64,000 nt of DNA from Janthinobacterium tructae (GCF_006517255.1 NZ_CP041185.1:3534001-3598000); one strand, 5' to 3'; shown: positions 33,802 through 46,075, counted from the stretch's first letter. The notes: a model not told the origin generated them from the letters alone. A program made the numbers and translations.

Positions 33802-34308
33802 ATGAACACACGCTCCCCCCGCGCGCCAGCGCAAGAATTCGATACGACACATTTCCGTCAGGCATTGTCGCAATTTGCCACCGGCGTGACGGTCATCACC
33901 ACGCGCCTGGCCGACGGCAGTTTCCGCGGGTTGACGGCCAGTTCCTTCAATTCCGTCTCGCTGTCGCCGCCCTTGGTGCTGTGGAGCCTCGGTTCCGTGG
34001 CGAACAGCATGCCCATTTTCAGCGGCAACTCGCATTACGTCATCAATGTGCTGGGCGCCGAGCAGGCGGAACTGGCGCAGCGCTTCGCGCGACGCACGCC
34101 GAATCCCTTCGACGACGTCGAATACGAATTGTCGCGCACGGGCCAGCCCATCCTGAAAGGCGCGTCGGCCTGGTTCGAATGCCATAACCGCAGCCGCTAT
34201 CCGGAAGGCGACCACGTCATTTTCGTGGGCGAAGTGGAGCAATGCGCATTTGCCGCGCAGCCGCCCTTGATCTTCCACAATGGAAAGTTCAATACACCGC
34301 CAGCCTGA
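33802..34308 (+). CDS. Flavin reductase family protein
   Basis: A 168-residue FMN-binding split-barrel protein with AGGTCAACC before the ATG. HFRQALSQFATGVTVITTR and GLTASSFNSVSLSPPLVLWSL form the flavin phosphate site; FAVNVL-like HYVINVLGAEQ and the ending HVIFVGEV complete the domain. It probably supplies reduced FMN or FAD to a monooxygenase; no such partner is adjacent. A terminator follows. Confidence 0.9.
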   Translation: MNTRSPRAPAQEFDTTHFRQALSQFATGVTVITTRLADGSFRGLTASSFNSVSLSPPLVLWSLGSVANSMPIFSGNSHYVINVLGAEQAELAQRFARRTPNPFDDVEYELSRTGQPILKGASAWFECHNRSRYPEGDHVIFVGEVEQCAFAAQPPLIFHNGKFNTPPA

Positions 34309-34320
34309 GCGGGACAAAAA

Positions 34321-34342
34321 AAAATCCGCCGAGGCGGATTTT
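34321..34342. terminator. Bidirectional terminator
   Basis: AAAATCCGCC and GGCGGATTTT form a 10-bp stem with a 2-base loop, preceded by an A-run and followed by TTTT. It serves the flavin reductase gene on plus and the OmpW gene on minus. Confidence 0.9.
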
Positions 34343-34347
34343 TTATT

Positions 34348-35034
34348 TTACAGCGTAAAGTTGTACCCGATGCTGATACTCACGGCAACCGGGTCGAGCT
34401 TGATGTCCTGCGTCTGCCCCGTCGAGAATTTCGCCTTGGTTTTCAGGTAAGTCTTGACCACGGCCACGTCAGCAAACCAGCGCTCGTTGATGGCCACGGT
34501 GCTGCCGACCACCAGGCTGCCCGTCAGCTTGTTGTCCATGCGGTAGGTGACTGGTTTTCCACCCGGATCCAGCAAGGCCGTCATCTGGCCCGAGCCTTTT
34601 TCTTTCTGGAAGTAGGCATACGTCAAGCCTGCGCCCACGTAAGGGCGGATCATCGCATTGGGCTGGAAGAAACGATACTGGACGAAGGCCGTTGGCGGCA
34701 AGGCTTCGGCCGTCCCCAGCTTGCCCGTGCCCTTGATCGAACCGTCGCCCATCAGGTCGTGCTTGTAGGGCACGCCCAGGATCATTTCAGCGGAAATATT
34801 GTCCGTAATCATGTAGGCAAAGGTCAGGATGGGCTTGGTATCGGCCTTGACGTCGGCTTTCGTACCCGGCAGTGCAGGTGCGGAAATGTCGCCACTGTCC
34901 ACGTGCGGCGTGATCTTGTTGAGGCCAACCTTGGCCATCCAGGTACCGGCACTTTGCGCCGAGGCGCCCGTCGCCACGGTCATCGCGGCAACTGCGGCCA
35001 GTACGCGCACGGCGGTATTCAAATGATTCTTCAT
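34348..35034 (-). CDS. OmpW family outer-membrane protein
   Basis: A 228-residue outer-membrane beta-barrel starting MKNHLNTAVRVLAAVAAMTV, with a signal peptide cut after GASA; AGGAGA precedes the ATG at 35034. Family features: TWMAKVGLNKITP, ITDNISAEMILGVPYKHDL, GTAEALPPTAFVQYRF, IRPYVGAGLTYAYF and the closing YNFTL with a C-terminal aromatic-X-Phe-type strand. OmpW forms an eight-stranded barrel with a hydrophobic channel and is linked to stress and small hydrophobic solutes. It lies downstream of the lipoprotein gene on the same strand. Confidence 0.92.
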   Translation of the reverse strand: MKNHLNTAVRVLAAVAAMTVATGASAQSAGTWMAKVGLNKITPHVDSGDISAPALPGTKADVKADTKPILTFAYMITDNISAEMILGVPYKHDLMGDGSIKGTGKLGTAEALPPTAFVQYRFFQPNAMIRPYVGAGLTYAYFQKEKGSGQMTALLDPGGKPVTYRMDNKLTGSLVVGSTVAINERWFADVAVVKTYLKTKAKFSTGQTQDIKLDPVAVSISIGYNFTL

Positions 35035-35133
35035 CTTGTCTCCTGATTCAGTATGTGCGGAGTGTTCCGCTATCGAGTCTTGTCGCTGCCGGCACCGGCC
35101 GCGCCTCCCAGGCACAGCCGGTGCGGCCATCCC

Positions 35134-36525
35134 TTACAGCCAGCCCCGCACGACCATGTCCTTGGCCACATAACGGGCCAGCAGCAGGTTGTTGAACGGC
35201 GTAGGATGCACATCGTCGGCATACGAGTAGTGGCTGACATCGCCCGCTTTCAGGTTCGTGCCGTTGCACACCAGCGAGCTGCCCAGGATATTGCCTGGCG
35301 CGGTCAGGTCGCATGCCGTCTCGCTGACATTGGTCAAGCCATACGGGCCGGGATTGACACCCTGGTCATGGCTGACGGCAAACACGTCGACCAGCAAGAC
35401 TTTCGCATTGCTGCTCAGGCCGCCGCTCAGTTCACCATTGAAGGCGCTGACCATGGCGTTGATGAGCGCCTTGGTATTGGCATCCTTGCTCAGGCCCGAT
35501 GGCGTACCGGCCACGTCCGGCAGGTTGTTGACCACCACATAATTGGCGCCTTTGGCAATGATCTGGTCCTTGACCAGCGCTACCAGTTCGGTACCCGCTT
35601 GTTTCATGGAGGCAACCAGCAACGGACCCTGGGCCGCAGCGTAATCGGCACCGGCCTTGGCGCCGGCAGCATTGCCCGTCACCGTCGCATCGGCTTGTGC
35701 TTTGGTGACCAGCGGACCATACACGGCAGGCGAAGCGGCCGCTGTATTGCCGGCAATCACGGCAGCTTGCACGGCGGCGCCGACGATGGTCGTCGAGGTG
35801 GCGCCTGGCGCCGCGCTGGCCGTCTTGACGGCGGCGCCGATGGCAGCCGCTGCCGTGGCAGGGTTGGTGGCGCCGGCCGCCAGAGCCATGGTCAGATTGG
35901 TGGCGAAAGCCTGGGCGCCTGCGGTCGCACCCGCCGCCTTGCCAGCGGCGGTCGCACCCGCCTGCAATGCACCCAGCTGGTACAGCACGTCGTTACCGCC
36001 AGCCATCACGAACACGGCTTCCGTGCCGCTGAACTTGCCACCGGACACGGCCAGGTGGTTCGCGATCTGCGTCACCACGGGCACGGTCAGGGCACCGAGT
36101 TCGCTGCCGGTCGCCTGGTTGTTCGGGCCAACCGGATTGGTCACGCGCGAGCCGCCCATGGCGTAGCCGTAGCAACCGGCATGCTTGACGCGCGGCACGG
36201 CCAAGCCCTTCAAGGCATTGCCTTCCAGGCCAGTCTCGGCGGCGCATGGTGCGGCCAGGCCGAATTGCGCGGCCAGGTGCTCGGTCCAGTTCTTGCCCGT
36301 CAGTTCAGGATTGATCTTGGTATTGTCGCCATTGATGGTGAACTTGCCGCCACCTTTCGCCAGCACCGTGCCGACGGCATACGAACCGACATCGGACAGG
36401 CTGTCGCCGAACGACACCTGCGCCGTGTATTTGACTTTCAAGGTTTGATCACCGCCACTGGCGCCGCCGCAACCTGCCAGGACAGCCGCAGCCAGCACGG
36501 CCAGCGCGAATTTTGTTTGATGCAT
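35134..36525 (-). CDS. SGNH/GDSL-family lipoprotein esterase with Ala-rich insert
   Basis: A 463-residue lipoprotein with lipobox LAGC (Cys19). The SGNH catalytic blocks are present: block I SFGDSLSDVG (Ser42), GGND at 176-179 and DDVHP at 437-441 with the catalytic Asp/His. It probably hydrolyses esters or lipids at the outer membrane. Between blocks III and V, residues about 186-300 form a low-complexity Ala/Gly/Thr-rich stretch (DNA about 35626-35970), longer than in ordinary GDSL esterases. It lies about 100 bases upstream of ompW on the same strand. Confidence 0.88.
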   Translation of the reverse strand: MHQTKFALAVLAAAVLAGCGGASGGDQTLKVKYTAQVSFGDSLSDVGSYAVGTVLAKGGGKFTINGDNTKINPELTGKNWTEHLAAQFGLAAPCAAETGLEGNALKGLAVPRVKHAGCYGYAMGGSRVTNPVGPNNQATGSELGALTVPVVTQIANHLAVSGGKFSGTEAVFVMAGGNDVLYQLGALQAGATAAGKAAGATAGAQAFATNLTMALAAGATNPATAAAAIGAAVKTASAAPGATSTTIVGAAVQAAVIAGNTAAASPAVYGPLVTKAQADATVTGNAAGAKAGADYAAAQGPLLVASMKQAGTELVALVKDQIIAKGANYVVVNNLPDVAGTPSGLSKDANTKALINAMVSAFNGELSGGLSSNAKVLLVDVFAVSHDQGVNPGPYGLTNVSETACDLTAPGNILGSSLVCNGTNLKAGDVSHYSYADDVHPTPFNNLLLARYVAKDMVVRGWL

Positions 36526-36743
36526 TTTGTCTCCTCGGTCTTTTTTCTGGTTTCTAAACGAACGGGCGTGCTATTCGCTACCCAACTAATATGCCATCGT
36601 TCCTCGGGCTTGTATAGAAAATATGCTTTAAAAATCAACGAAATAACAACACCGCCGGCGCCCTGTCACGAGCGGGTGATCGCATGAATTATGGAGGATA
36701 TAAGATGTTTCGGGGCAAGCATCGCTATTGCGCTGCATCAAGA

Positions 36744-36765
36744 AAAAGCCCCTTGCGGGGCTTTT
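36744..36765. terminator. Intrinsic terminator
   Basis: AAAAGCCCC pairs with GGGGCTTTT around TTGC. It lies just beyond the stop of tsaC (minus strand) and should end the pur-tsaC transcript. Confidence 0.85.
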
Positions 36766-36767
36766 CA

Positions 36768-37811
36768 TTATGCGGATAGAAACTGCTGCAAGATACCACT
36801 TGAGCCGAACGCGGCGCGCCGCAAACGGTCATTCACGCCCAGCCACTCGGGGCCGGTAGGCGGTGCTTCGACGAGTATCAGCTCGGCGCCGACCTGGTCC
36901 ATCGTGCGCAGCGAGGCATACAGCGCGTGTGCGTAATTTTCCGGGCTGGCCGCCAGGCGCACGCTGGCGCTGGCCGGCGGCAAGTCCGAGTAATGGATCA
37001 GGGCCACGCGACGCCCGTCGTTGAGCAGGCGGTTCAAGGTGGCGCACACGTCGTCGCTGTGCTGCATCGCAACAGGCGTGTGCGGTGCGTAGTGCGATTC
37101 CAGCGTGCCCGAGGCGCGCGGCGCGGCCGCGTCCGCCACGGCCGGTGCGCGGCCAATCACGGCGGCGATCTGTTCGCTGCTGATATGGCCGGGACGCAAC
37201 AGCACGGGACCGTGCGTGGCCAGGCGCGACAGGTCGACGATGGTCGACTCGATACCGACCTCGCTCTGGCCGCCATCGAGGATCTGGCCCAGCAGGCCGC
37301 TGTCCAGTTCCGCCGCGAATTCATCGCGCACATGCTGCGCCGTGGTGGGGCTGACGTTGCCAAATTTGTTCGCCGACGGCGCCGCCAGGCCGCCCTTGCC
37401 ACCCTTGAAGGTGCGCAGCAATGCGATAGCCACCGGATGCGATGGGCAGCGTAAGCCCACCGTATCCTGGCCGCCGGAAACGGCGTCAGGAATATGCGCG
37501 GCGCGCTTGACGATCAGGGTCAGCGGACCGGGCCAGAAAGCGGCCACCAGTTGCTGCGCCTCGGGCGGAAGATCATCGGACCAGTGTGCCAGGTCGGCAT
37601 CGGGCGCCACGTGCACGATCACGGGGTGGTCCGAGGGCCGCCCCTTGGCTTCATAGATGCGCGCCACGGCGGCCGGGTTTTCCGCATCGGCGCCCAGTCC
37701 GTACACGGTTTCCGTCGGAAAAGCGACGAGGCCGCCCGCTTCCAGCACGGCGGCGGCCGCTGCCAGGTCTTGTGCGGGCACGCTCACGGCGCGATTCCCA
37801 GGATCAGGCAA
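36768..37811 (-). CDS. tsaC: L-threonylcarbamoyladenylate synthase (Sua5 type)
   Basis: A 347-residue long-form Sua5. It makes threonylcarbamoyl-AMP from threonine, bicarbonate and ATP for tRNA t6A. The YrdC domain (about 10-205) has [43 protein letters not shown] and [14 protein letters not shown]; the C-terminal Sua5 domain (about 240-347) begins after [14 protein letters not shown]. The ATG at 37811 overlaps the 3' end of purK by 28 bases; a GTG nine codons later would nearly remove the overlap. Last gene of the pur operon, before a terminator. Confidence 0.92.
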   Translation of the reverse strand: MPDPGNRAVSVPAQDLAAAAAVLEAGGLVAFPTETVYGLGADAENPAAVARIYEAKGRPSDHPVIVHVAPDADLAHWSDDLPPEAQQLVAAFWPGPLTLIVKRAAHIPDAVSGGQDTVGLRCPSHPVAIALLRTFKGGKGGLAAPSANKFGNVSPTTAQHVRDEFAAELDSGLLGQILDGGQSEVGIESTIVDLSRLATHGPVLLRPGHISSEQIAAVIGRAPAVADAAAPRASGTLESHYAPHTPVAMQHSDDVCATLNRLLNDGRRVALIHYSDLPPASASVRLAASPENYAHALYASLRTMDQVGAELILVEAPPTGPEWLGVNDRLRRAAFGSSGILQQFLSA

Positions 37812-38980
37812 GCGTCGCGCAGGCGCTGCTGCGCCTCTGGCAAGGTGGCCGCGATGAAGGTCAGGTGGCCCATCTTGCGGCCACGGCGCGGATCGTCCTT
37901 GCCGTACAGATGCAGGCAGGCGCCCGGCAGCGCCAGCACCTGATCCCAGGCCGGTTCGATGGCGGCATCACTGCCGTCGGCAAACCAGGCGTCGCCCAAG
38001 ATATTGAGCATCACGGCCGGCGAATGCTGGCGCACGTCGCCCAGCGGCAGGCGCGCCATGGCGCGCACCTGCTGCGCGAACTGGCTGGTGACGCAGGCAT
38101 CCATCGTGTAATGGCCGCTGTTGTGCGGACGCGGCGCCATTTCATTGACCACCAGGCTGCCATCTTCCAGCACGAAAAATTCGATGCACAGCACGCCGAC
38201 ATAACCGAGTTCGGCAACCATGGCTTGCGCCGCGCGCTGCGCCCTGGCGGCGCAGTCGTCCGACACGTTCGGGCCCGGCACGGTGGTGGTAAACAGCACG
38301 CCGTCGCGGTGCACGTTTTCGGCGATCGGATACACGACCGATTCGCCGTCCACGCCGCGCGCCGTCAGCACGGACACTTCATACGCCAGCGGCAGCATTT
38401 TTTCCAGCAAGCAAGTTACTTCGCCCATTTCCGCGAACGCGACGCGCACTTCGTCGCGCGTGCGCACGCGGAACTGGCCCTTGCCGTCATAGCCCATGCG
38501 CACGGTTTTCAAAATGCCCGGCAGCAAGTCGTCGGCGATGGCATCGATGTCAAGCTGCGTGGCGATGACCGTATGCGGCGCCGGCAGCACGCCGGATTTG
38601 GCCGCACAGTCGACAAAGAAACGCTTTTCCGCGATGCGGTCCTGCGCCACCGACACGCCGTGGGCGTTGGGGGCGACAAACACGCGTTCGGCCAGGCGCG
38701 ACAGGCTGTCGGCCGGCACGTTTTCAAATTCCGTGGTGACGGCCAGGCATTGCGCCGCCAGGGCGTCAAGCCCGGCTGCATCGCTGTAGCCGGCATTGAC
38801 CAGCCGCTGTGCCACCTGCCCCGCAGGGCAGGCGTCCGATGGCTCCAGTACGGCCACCTGATAGCCCATGCTCTGGGCGGCCTGGGCAAACATGCGGCCG
38901 AGCTGGCCGCCGCCCATCACGCCCAGCCACGCCGGTGGGTTGGCGGCGGGCAGCAAGGGGGAAGTCGATTTACTATTCAT
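37784..38980 (-). CDS. purK: 5-(carboxyamino)imidazole ribonucleotide synthase
   Basis: A 398-residue ATP-grasp enzyme that carboxylates AIR to N5-CAIR in purine synthesis. [18 protein letters not shown] is the N-terminal nucleotide-like loop; [12 protein letters not shown], the ATP-grasp strands ([10 protein letters not shown]) and the metal site [29 protein letters not shown] follow in pattern. It lies 15 bases downstream of purE, whose product converts N5-CAIR to CAIR, so the two enzymes are co-expressed. Confidence 0.95.
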   Translation of the reverse strand: MNSKSTSPLLPAANPPAWLGVMGGGQLGRMFAQAAQSMGYQVAVLEPSDACPAGQVAQRLVNAGYSDAAGLDALAAQCLAVTTEFENVPADSLSRLAERVFVAPNAHGVSVAQDRIAEKRFFVDCAAKSGVLPAPHTVIATQLDIDAIADDLLPGILKTVRMGYDGKGQFRVRTRDEVRVAFAEMGEVTCLLEKMLPLAYEVSVLTARGVDGESVVYPIAENVHRDGVLFTTTVPGPNVSDDCAARAQRAAQAMVAELGYVGVLCIEFFVLEDGSLVVNEMAPRPHNSGHYTMDACVTSQFAQQVRAMARLPLGDVRQHSPAVMLNILGDAWFADGSDAAIEPAWDQVLALPGACLHLYGKDDPRRGRKMGHLTFIAATLPEAQQRLRDACLILGIAP

Positions 38981-38995
38981 TATTTTTCAAACACA

Positions 38996-39493
38996 TTAGT
39001 CAGGCAAGACCATGGCCTTGGCGGCGGCCGTTTGCGTGGTACGGAAGGCTTCGAGCTGGTCGGCCAGGGCGTCGTCATTGGCGGCAAGCATCGCCACCGC
39101 CGTCAGCGCCGCATTCGCCGCGCCCGCTTCGCCGATGGCGAAGGTGGCGACCGGTACGCCCTTGGGCATTTGCAGGATGGACAGCATGGAATCTTCGCCG
39201 CGCAAGTATTTCGACGGCACGGGCACGCCCAGCACGGGCACGATGGTCATCGCCGCCACCATGCCAGGCAGGTGGGCCGCGCCGCCGGCGCCGGCGATGA
39301 TGGCGCGCAAGCCGCGCGCGCGCGCGCTTTTCGCGTACGCATACATCTCGTCGGGCATGCGGTGCGCGGAAATGACTTGCGCTTCGTACGGCACGCCAAA
39401 CTGTTTCAGGATGGCAACCGCGTTCTGCATCACTTCCCAGTCCGAGGACGAGCCCATGATGACGCCGACCAGCGGCTTATTCTGCTCGCTCAT
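38996..39493 (-). CDS. purE: N5-CAIR mutase (AIR carboxylase catalytic subunit)
   Basis: A 165-residue enzyme converting N5-CAIR to CAIR. The signature [10 protein letters not shown] begins the chain; [18 protein letters not shown] carries the substrate-binding SAHR motif; [16 protein letters not shown] and [20 protein letters not shown] are family blocks. Bacterial class I PurE length. It follows purC after a single base and precedes purK. Confidence 0.96.
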   Translation of the reverse strand: MSEQNKPLVGVIMGSSSDWEVMQNAVAILKQFGVPYEAQVISAHRMPDEMYAYAKSARARGLRAIIAGAGGAAHLPGMVAAMTIVPVLGVPVPSKYLRGEDSMLSILQMPKGVPVATFAIGEAGAANAALTAVAMLAANDDALADQLEAFRTTQTAAAKAMVLPD

Positions 39494-39494
39494 C

Positions 39495-40388
39495 TCAGGC
39501 CTTCAGCTTCTCGCCCGTCAGGCGTTCGATGGCTTCGAAGTACTTGGCCTGGGTTTTTTCGATGACGTCGGCCGGCAGCGCTGGCGCCGGTGCGGTCTTG
39601 CCCCAGGTCAGTGTTTCCAGGTAGTCGCGCACGAATTGCTTGTCGAACGACGGTGGCGAGATGCCGGGCTGGTAGGAATCAGCGGGCCAGAAGCGCGACG
39701 AATCGGCCGTCAGCACTTCATCCATCAGATGCATCACGCCATTGTCGTCGAGGCCGAATTCGAACTTGGTGTCGGCGATGATGATGCCGCGCGTGGCGGC
39801 GTATTCGGCGGCCGTCTTGTACAGGGCAATGGCCACGTCGCGCATCTTGGCAGCCAGATCCGCGCCGATGCGCTCTTCCATTTCCGCAAAGCTGATGTTT
39901 TCGTCATGCTCGCCCAGCTCGGCCTTGGCCGCCGGGGTGAAGATCGGTTCCGGCAGTTTTTCCGCCTGTTGCAGGCCGGCTGGCAACTTGATGCCGCAGA
40001 TGCTGCCTGTATCTTGATAGTCTTTCCAGCCCGAACCGATGATGTAGCCGCGCACGACCGCCTCGACCATGATGGGTTTCAAGCGCTTGGCCACCACGGC
40101 GCGGCCCTTGACCTGCTCCACTTCATCGGGCGCCACCACCGATTCCGGCGCCACGCCAGTCAGGTGATTCGGCACGATATGGCCCAGTTTCTCGAACCAG
40201 AAGTCACTCATCTGGTTGAGGACCTTGCCCTTGCCGGGGATAGGCTCGTTCATGACGACATCGAAGGCCGACAGGCGGTCCGTAGTGACGATCAGGATCT
40301 TGTCGTCGCCGACGGCGTAGTTGTCGCGGACCTTGCCGTGGCCCAGCAATGGCAGGGAGTGGATGGAAGTCTGATAGAGGCTGTTCAT
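39495..40388 (-). CDS. purC: SAICAR synthase
   Basis: A 297-residue enzyme joining aspartate to CAIR with ATP to form [25 protein letters not shown] is the nucleotide-binding start, [18 protein letters not shown] follows, and FKKT-like [15 protein letters not shown] and [14 protein letters not shown] blocks are present (read here as [19 protein letters not shown]). It is first in the purC-purE-purK-tsaC run. No strong ribosome site is seen before the ATG at 40388. Confidence 0.95.
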   Translation of the reverse strand: MNSLYQTSIHSLPLLGHGKVRDNYAVGDDKILIVTTDRLSAFDVVMNEPIPGKGKVLNQMSDFWFEKLGHIVPNHLTGVAPESVVAPDEVEQVKGRAVVAKRLKPIMVEAVVRGYIIGSGWKDYQDTGSICGIKLPAGLQQAEKLPEPIFTPAAKAELGEHDENISFAEMEERIGADLAAKMRDVAIALYKTAAEYAATRGIIIADTKFEFGLDDNGVMHLMDEVLTADSSRFWPADSYQPGISPPSFDKQFVRDYLETLTWGKTAPAPALPADVIEKTQAKYFEAIERLTGEKLKA

Positions 40389-40496
40389 AGCGGGGGGAAT
40401 AGTTGGATGAAACGAAACCGGCAGGCAGGGAAGGCGCCCGCCGGTCGAGAAAATCGGGCACGGAGATGCAGCTTCCGGCCCGTTCCAGACAGAATT

Positions 40497-41561
40497 TTAC
40501 TTCACAATTTGCGACAGCTCGCCGGCCTTGTAGCGTTCGGCCATTTTTTCCATCGTGATGACCTTGATTTTCGACGCCTGGCCTTCGCAGCCGAATGCCT
40601 GCATGCGGGCGCGCACGATTTGCTCTGCAGCAAGACGGGCTGGCTTGAGGTAGTCGCGCGGGTCGAATTTCGACGGGTTTTCAAACAGGTACTTGCGGAT
40701 CGCGGCCGTCATGGCCAGGCGGATATCGGTGTCGATGTTGATCTTGCGCACGCCGTGACGGATGCCTTCCTGGATTTCTTCCACTGGCACGCCGTAGGTT
40801 TCCTTCATGTCGCCGCCGAATTCGCGGATGATGGCCAGCAATTCCTGCGGTACCGACGAGGAACCGTGCATCACCAGATGGGTGTTCGGGATGCGCGCGT
40901 GGATTTCCTTGATGCGGTCGATGGCCAGGATGTCGCCCGTCGGCTTGCGCGTGAATTTATACGCGCCGTGCGAGGTGCCGATGGCAATCGCCAGGGCGTC
41001 GCACTGGGTGCGCTGCACGAAGTCGGCCGCTTGCGCCACGTCCGTCAGCAGTTGCTCGCGGGTCATGGTGCCGTCGGCGCCGTGTCCGTCTTCCTTGTCG
41101 CCCTTCATGGTTTCCAGCGAACCGAGCACGCCCAGTTCCGCTTCCACCGTCACGCCGATGGCGTGCGAGAATTTCACCACTTCGCGCGATACTTCCACGT
41201 TGTATTCGTAGGAAGCAACCGACTTGCCGTCCGCTTCCAGCGAACCGTCCATCATCACGGATGTGAAACCCGAGCGGATGGCGGCCATGCAGACGGCCGG
41301 CGACTGGCCGTGATCCTGGTGCATGACGACGGGAATGTGCGGATACGCTTCGACGGCGGCGTCGATCAGGTGACGCAGGAAGGCTTCACCGGCGTACTTG
41401 CGCGCGCCAGCGGACGCTTGCATGATCACCGGGCTGTTGAGCGCATCGGCGGCAGCCATGATGGCTTGCACTTGCTCCAGGTTGTTGACGTTGAAAGCAG
41501 GAATGCCATAACCGTTTTCGGCGGCATGGTCCAGCAGTTGACGCATGGATACGAGAGACAT
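40497..41561 (-). CDS. fba: Fructose-bisphosphate aldolase, class II
   Basis: A 354-residue zinc-dependent aldolase of the Calvin-type subgroup that splits fructose 1,6-bisphosphate. [19 protein letters not shown] starts the chain; VVMHQDHGQ carries the zinc-binding His and catalytic Asp; [15 protein letters not shown] and [11 protein letters not shown] contain further zinc ligands; [12 protein letters not shown] closes the site. GGAG precedes the ATG. It lies between pyk and purC on the same strand, giving a glycolysis-purine gene run. Confidence 0.95.
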   Translation of the reverse strand: MSLVSMRQLLDHAAENGYGIPAFNVNNLEQVQAIMAAADALNSPVIMQASAGARKYAGEAFLRHLIDAAVEAYPHIPVVMHQDHGQSPAVCMAAIRSGFTSVMMDGSLEADGKSVASYEYNVEVSREVVKFSHAIGVTVEAELGVLGSLETMKGDKEDGHGADGTMTREQLLTDVAQAADFVQRTQCDALAIAIGTSHGAYKFTRKPTGDILAIDRIKEIHARIPNTHLVMHGSSSVPQELLAIIREFGGDMKETYGVPVEEIQEGIRHGVRKINIDTDIRLAMTAAIRKYLFENPSKFDPRDYLKPARLAAEQIVRARMQAFGCEGQASKIKVITMEKMAERYKAGELSQIVK

Positions 41562-41643
41562 GGTAATACTCCAGATAACAATAGAAACCGTTGCGGCGCT
41601 TCGCGGTGGTCAATAACCGCGCCAGCGCCTGAATTCTTGGACC

Positions 41644-43092
<1,449 letters not shown>

Positions 43093-43206
43093 AGGAGTCC
43101 TTGTGCGCGAGCGAAGGTGAGCAAGACCTGGCGGCTGAACCGCCCGGCAAGGTAAAAGCGCAGCGATCAGGCTGCGCTTGGTACTGAACTGCTGACTGCT
43201 GCTGAA

Positions 43207-44418
43207 TTAAGCAGCACGCTGCATCAGGATTTCAACGGCGGGTAGAGTCTTGCCTTCCAGGAATTCCAGGAAAGCGCCGCCGCCCGTCGAGATATAGCTG
43301 ATTTTATCGGTAATGTCGTATTTGGCAATCGCCGCCAGGGTGTCGCCACCACCGGCAATCGAGAAAGCTTTCGACTCGGCAATGGCCAGCGCCAGGGTCT
43401 TGGTGCCGTGACCGAACTGGTCGAATTCGAACACGCCGACCGGGCCGTTCCACACGATGGTGCCGGCAGCGGCGATCTGCTGCGCCAGCAGGGCCGCCGT
43501 TTTCGGGCCGATATCGAGGATCATGTCGTCGTCCGCCACGTCGGCCACGTCCTTGACGGTAGCGGCGGCCGTAGGCGAAAACTCCTTGGCACACACGACA
43601 TCGACGGGAATCGGTACTTGCGCGCCGCGCTTGGCCATGATCTCGATGATGGCCTTGGCTTCTTCGACGAGTTCCGCTTCCACCAGCGACTTGCCGACGT
43701 TCAAGCCAACGGCTTTCATGAAGGTGTTGGCAATGCCGCCGCCAACGATCAGATTATCGACCTTGTCGGACAGGGCTTTCAGGATGGTCAGCTTGCTCGA
43801 TACTTTCGAACCGGCAACGATGGCCAGCAATGGACGGGCTGGCGCGTGCAAGGCTTTGCCCAGCGCATCGAGTTCGGCGGCCAGCAGCGGGCCGGCACAG
43901 GCGACAGGGGCGAACTTGGCGATGCCGTGCGTGGACGCCTCGGCGCGATGGGCCGTGCCGAACGCATCATTGACGTAGATATCGCACAGCTTGGCCATTT
44001 TTTGCGCCAGTTCATCGCTGTTTTTCTTTTCGCCCTTGTTGACGCGCACGTTTTCCAGCAGGACGACCTGGCCGGCAGCCAGGTTTTCCAGCCCGGCGCC
44101 GTCGATCCAGTTTTGTTTCAGTGCCACTTCCTGGCCCAGCAGTTCGGACAAGCGTGCCGCCACGGGTGCCAGGCTGTCGGCCGGCTTGAACTCGCCTTCC
44201 GTCGGACGACCCAGGTGCGACGTCACCATGACGGCAGCGCCAGCGTCCAGGGCGGCGCGGATGGCCGGGACCGAAGCGCGGATGCGGGTATCTTCGGTGA
44301 TCTTGCCACTGTCATCTTGCGGGACGTTCAGGTCGGCGCGGATAAACACGCGCTTGCCTTGCAGTGCATTTTGGGCGATCAAATCTTGCAGACGGATGAA
44401 GTTGAGAACAGCTGACAT
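43207..44418 (-). CDS. pgk: Phosphoglycerate kinase
   Basis: A 403-residue glycolytic kinase. The start is the ATG at 44418 ([13 protein letters not shown]); the frame stays open upstream but without family similarity. [74 protein letters not shown] and [12 protein letters not shown] are conserved blocks, the last holding the ATP site. It is the first of the minus-strand pgk-pyk-fba series. Confidence 0.96.
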   Translation of the reverse strand: MSAVLNFIRLQDLIAQNALQGKRVFIRADLNVPQDDSGKITEDTRIRASVPAIRAALDAGAAVMVTSHLGRPTEGEFKPADSLAPVAARLSELLGQEVALKQNWIDGAGLENLAAGQVVLLENVRVNKGEKKNSDELAQKMAKLCDIYVNDAFGTAHRAEASTHGIAKFAPVACAGPLLAAELDALGKALHAPARPLLAIVAGSKVSSKLTILKALSDKVDNLIVGGGIANTFMKAVGLNVGKSLVEAELVEEAKAIIEIMAKRGAQVPIPVDVVCAKEFSPTAAATVKDVADVADDDMILDIGPKTAALLAQQIAAAGTIVWNGPVGVFEFDQFGHGTKTLALAIAESKAFSIAGGGDTLAAIAKYDITDKISYISTGGGAFLEFLEGKTLPAVEILMQRAA

Positions 44419-44495
44419 GGCGATCCAGATGACGAGTGGAAGGAAGTGCGCTATTTTACCGCAATGACCAGAGCAAATCCCCGATTTGTCCTGCT

Positions 44496-44846
44496 TTACT
44501 GAAAAACATGCAACAGTCGCAAGCCCGTGAAAACCAGCATGCCAAACACGATGGTTTGCAACATATTGCGGCGGATCACGAAAAAGAGCGTGGCGGCAAT
44601 ACCTGACAAGAGTTTCAAATTCGACAATTCGAAGTACACTTGCTGCCCCTCCATCAGCATGTCGGGCGCGATGATGGCCGCCAGCGCGCAGGCCGGCGCA
44701 AAGCGCAGCATCTCGTTGATCCTGCGCGGAATACTGATGTGATGGCCGACCAGCCAGAAGGTGCTGCGCGTGGCGGCCGTGGCCACCACCAGCACGGCGA
44801 TGGCGATCCACACATCGGCCCTGCCCCAATCGATGCCGTCAAACAT
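44496..44846 (-). CDS. azlD: AzlD family branched-chain amino acid transport subunit
   Basis: A 116-residue protein with about four membrane helices. [40 protein letters not shown] matches the AzlD core (RxxP, LRFxPxAxLAAIxxP). With AzlC it forms an exporter of branched-chain amino acids. Its start overlaps the end of azlC by 8 bases, so the two are translationally coupled. Confidence 0.88.
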   Translation of the reverse strand: MFDGIDWGRADVWIAIAVLVVATAATRSTFWLVGHHISIPRRINEMLRFAPACALAAIIAPDMLMEGQQVYFELSNLKLLSGIAATLFFVIRRNMLQTIVFGMLVFTGLRLLHVFQ

Positions 44847-45585
44847 GGCGTTTGTTCCATTTCTCGGTCAATTCTTCCACGGCCATGGCACTGACCATGC
44901 CCACCACGACGGCCACCAGCAAACCCAGCTTGTATGGCAAGCCAAACGCCAGCACGGCCACCGTGCCCGCCACCAGCACGCCGCACAGGGCGGCGCGGCT
45001 GAGGATCAGCGGCACCGTCACGCACAGGATCGCCAGGGTACCGGCAAAACCCAGCCCCCATTCGGCCGGCACGACGGCGCCCAGCACGATGCCGATGAAG
45101 GAACCGATCTGCCAGGCCAGCCAGTTGGGGTAAATCAGCCCCTTGAGGAAGGGCAGCTTGGCCGGGTCCGGCGTTTCATGGGGATAGCGCTGCAGGAACA
45201 GGCCCACGGTGATATCGCCCGCCACATAGCCGAGCGCAAAGCGCTGGCGCCACGGCAGATGGGAAAAATGCGGGGCCAGCAACACGGAAAAGATGACAAA
45301 ACGCAAATTAACGACGAGCGCCGTGGCGAAGATCACCCACACAGGCGCCTGCGCGGCCAGCAGCGGCAGCGAGGCCAGCTGGGCCGAACCGGCAAAGACA
45401 AACAGGGTCATCGCCCCCGCCTGCACTACCGTCAGACCGCTTTTCACCATGGCCACGCCCACCACCATACCCCAGGCGGCAATGCCCAGCAGGGTGGGCG
45501 CGCCCAGGTTCAGGCCAGCGCGCCAGGCGTCTTTCAGCAGGGCGTCTTCCTTGGCGGCCGGGACGGCGTTCACGCGGGTGTGCAT
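44839..45585 (-). CDS. azlC: AzlC family branched-chain amino acid exporter
   Basis: A 248-residue inner-membrane protein, start taken at ATG 45585 (MHTRVNAVPAAKEDAL); an ATG 16 codons upstream is possible. FRAGL-like WRAGLNLGAPTLLGIAAWG, FVFAGSAQLASLPLL and ALVVNLRFVIFSVLLAPHF are family hallmarks; about seven helices are visible. AzlCD exports branched-chain amino acids or their analogues. It is upstream of azlD with an 8-base overlap. Confidence 0.9.
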   Translation of the reverse strand: MHTRVNAVPAAKEDALLKDAWRAGLNLGAPTLLGIAAWGMVVGVAMVKSGLTVVQAGAMTLFVFAGSAQLASLPLLAAQAPVWVIFATALVVNLRFVIFSVLLAPHFSHLPWRQRFALGYVAGDITVGLFLQRYPHETPDPAKLPFLKGLIYPNWLAWQIGSFIGIVLGAVVPAEWGLGFAGTLAILCVTVPLILSRAALCGVLVAGTVAVLAFGLPYKLGLLVAVVVGMVSAMAVEELTEKWNKRHV

Positions 45586-45844
45586 GCGCGCCCCCGGCAG
45601 GCTGAGTGTGGTAACTGCACAACAATGGTGCATGGCGACAAGGGCGGCAACGGTGATACCGGCAAGGCAAATCCAGTCAGTGTGGCGCTGCAGCTGCCAT
45701 CTTTCCGCAAAAAAAACGCGTCGCAGCCGCAGATGATCGAGCCGCCATTTTAGCCATGATTTTTGCTGTCTGCCTGAATCCGTTAAAATCGTGCTTTTGG
45801 CAGCAGCCGACTTCCTTCCATACAGCCTCACGGAGCATGACAAG

Positions 45845-46039
45845 ATGACAAAAACCACCCAGCCAGCGGTCGAACTCGACGGTAAAGACTTGCCAGCCCA
45901 CTGCCCTAACCCGGCCATGCCGCTGTGGTCGTCGCATCCGCGCGTGTTTCTGGAATTCAACAAAGACGGTATCGCCAAGTGCCCCTACTGCGGCACGGCG
46001 TATACCCTGAAGGAAGGCGCCAGCGCCGGCCATCATTAA
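45845..46039 (+). CDS. zf-CHCC zinc-finger protein
   Basis: A 64-residue protein with the zf-CHCC pattern: PAHCPNPAMPLWSSHPRV supplies Cys and His, and KCPYCGTAYTL supplies the Cys pair. It is related to the NDUFS6 zinc subunit of mitochondrial complex I and is common in proteobacteria as a small stand-alone gene. GGAG lies ten bases before the ATG at 45845, and an intrinsic terminator follows, so it is monocistronic. Confidence 0.9.
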   Translation: MTKTTQPAVELDGKDLPAHCPNPAMPLWSSHPRVFLEFNKDGIAKCPYCGTAYTLKEGASAGHH

Positions 46040-46048
46040 ACTGCCCAG

Positions 46049-46075
46049 CGGCGCGCCCCCAGCGCGCCGTTTTTA
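46049..46075 (+). terminator. Intrinsic terminator of the zf-CHCC gene
   Basis: CGGCGCGC pairs with GCGCGCCG (46049-46056 with 46062-46069), followed by the T-run TTTTTATTT. It lies 10 bases after the stop. Confidence 0.85.

Noticed and set aside
44419..44829. N-terminal extension of pgk
   Set aside because: It would overlap azlD on the same strand and has no similarity to phosphoglycerate kinase; the ATG at 44418 gives the normal length.
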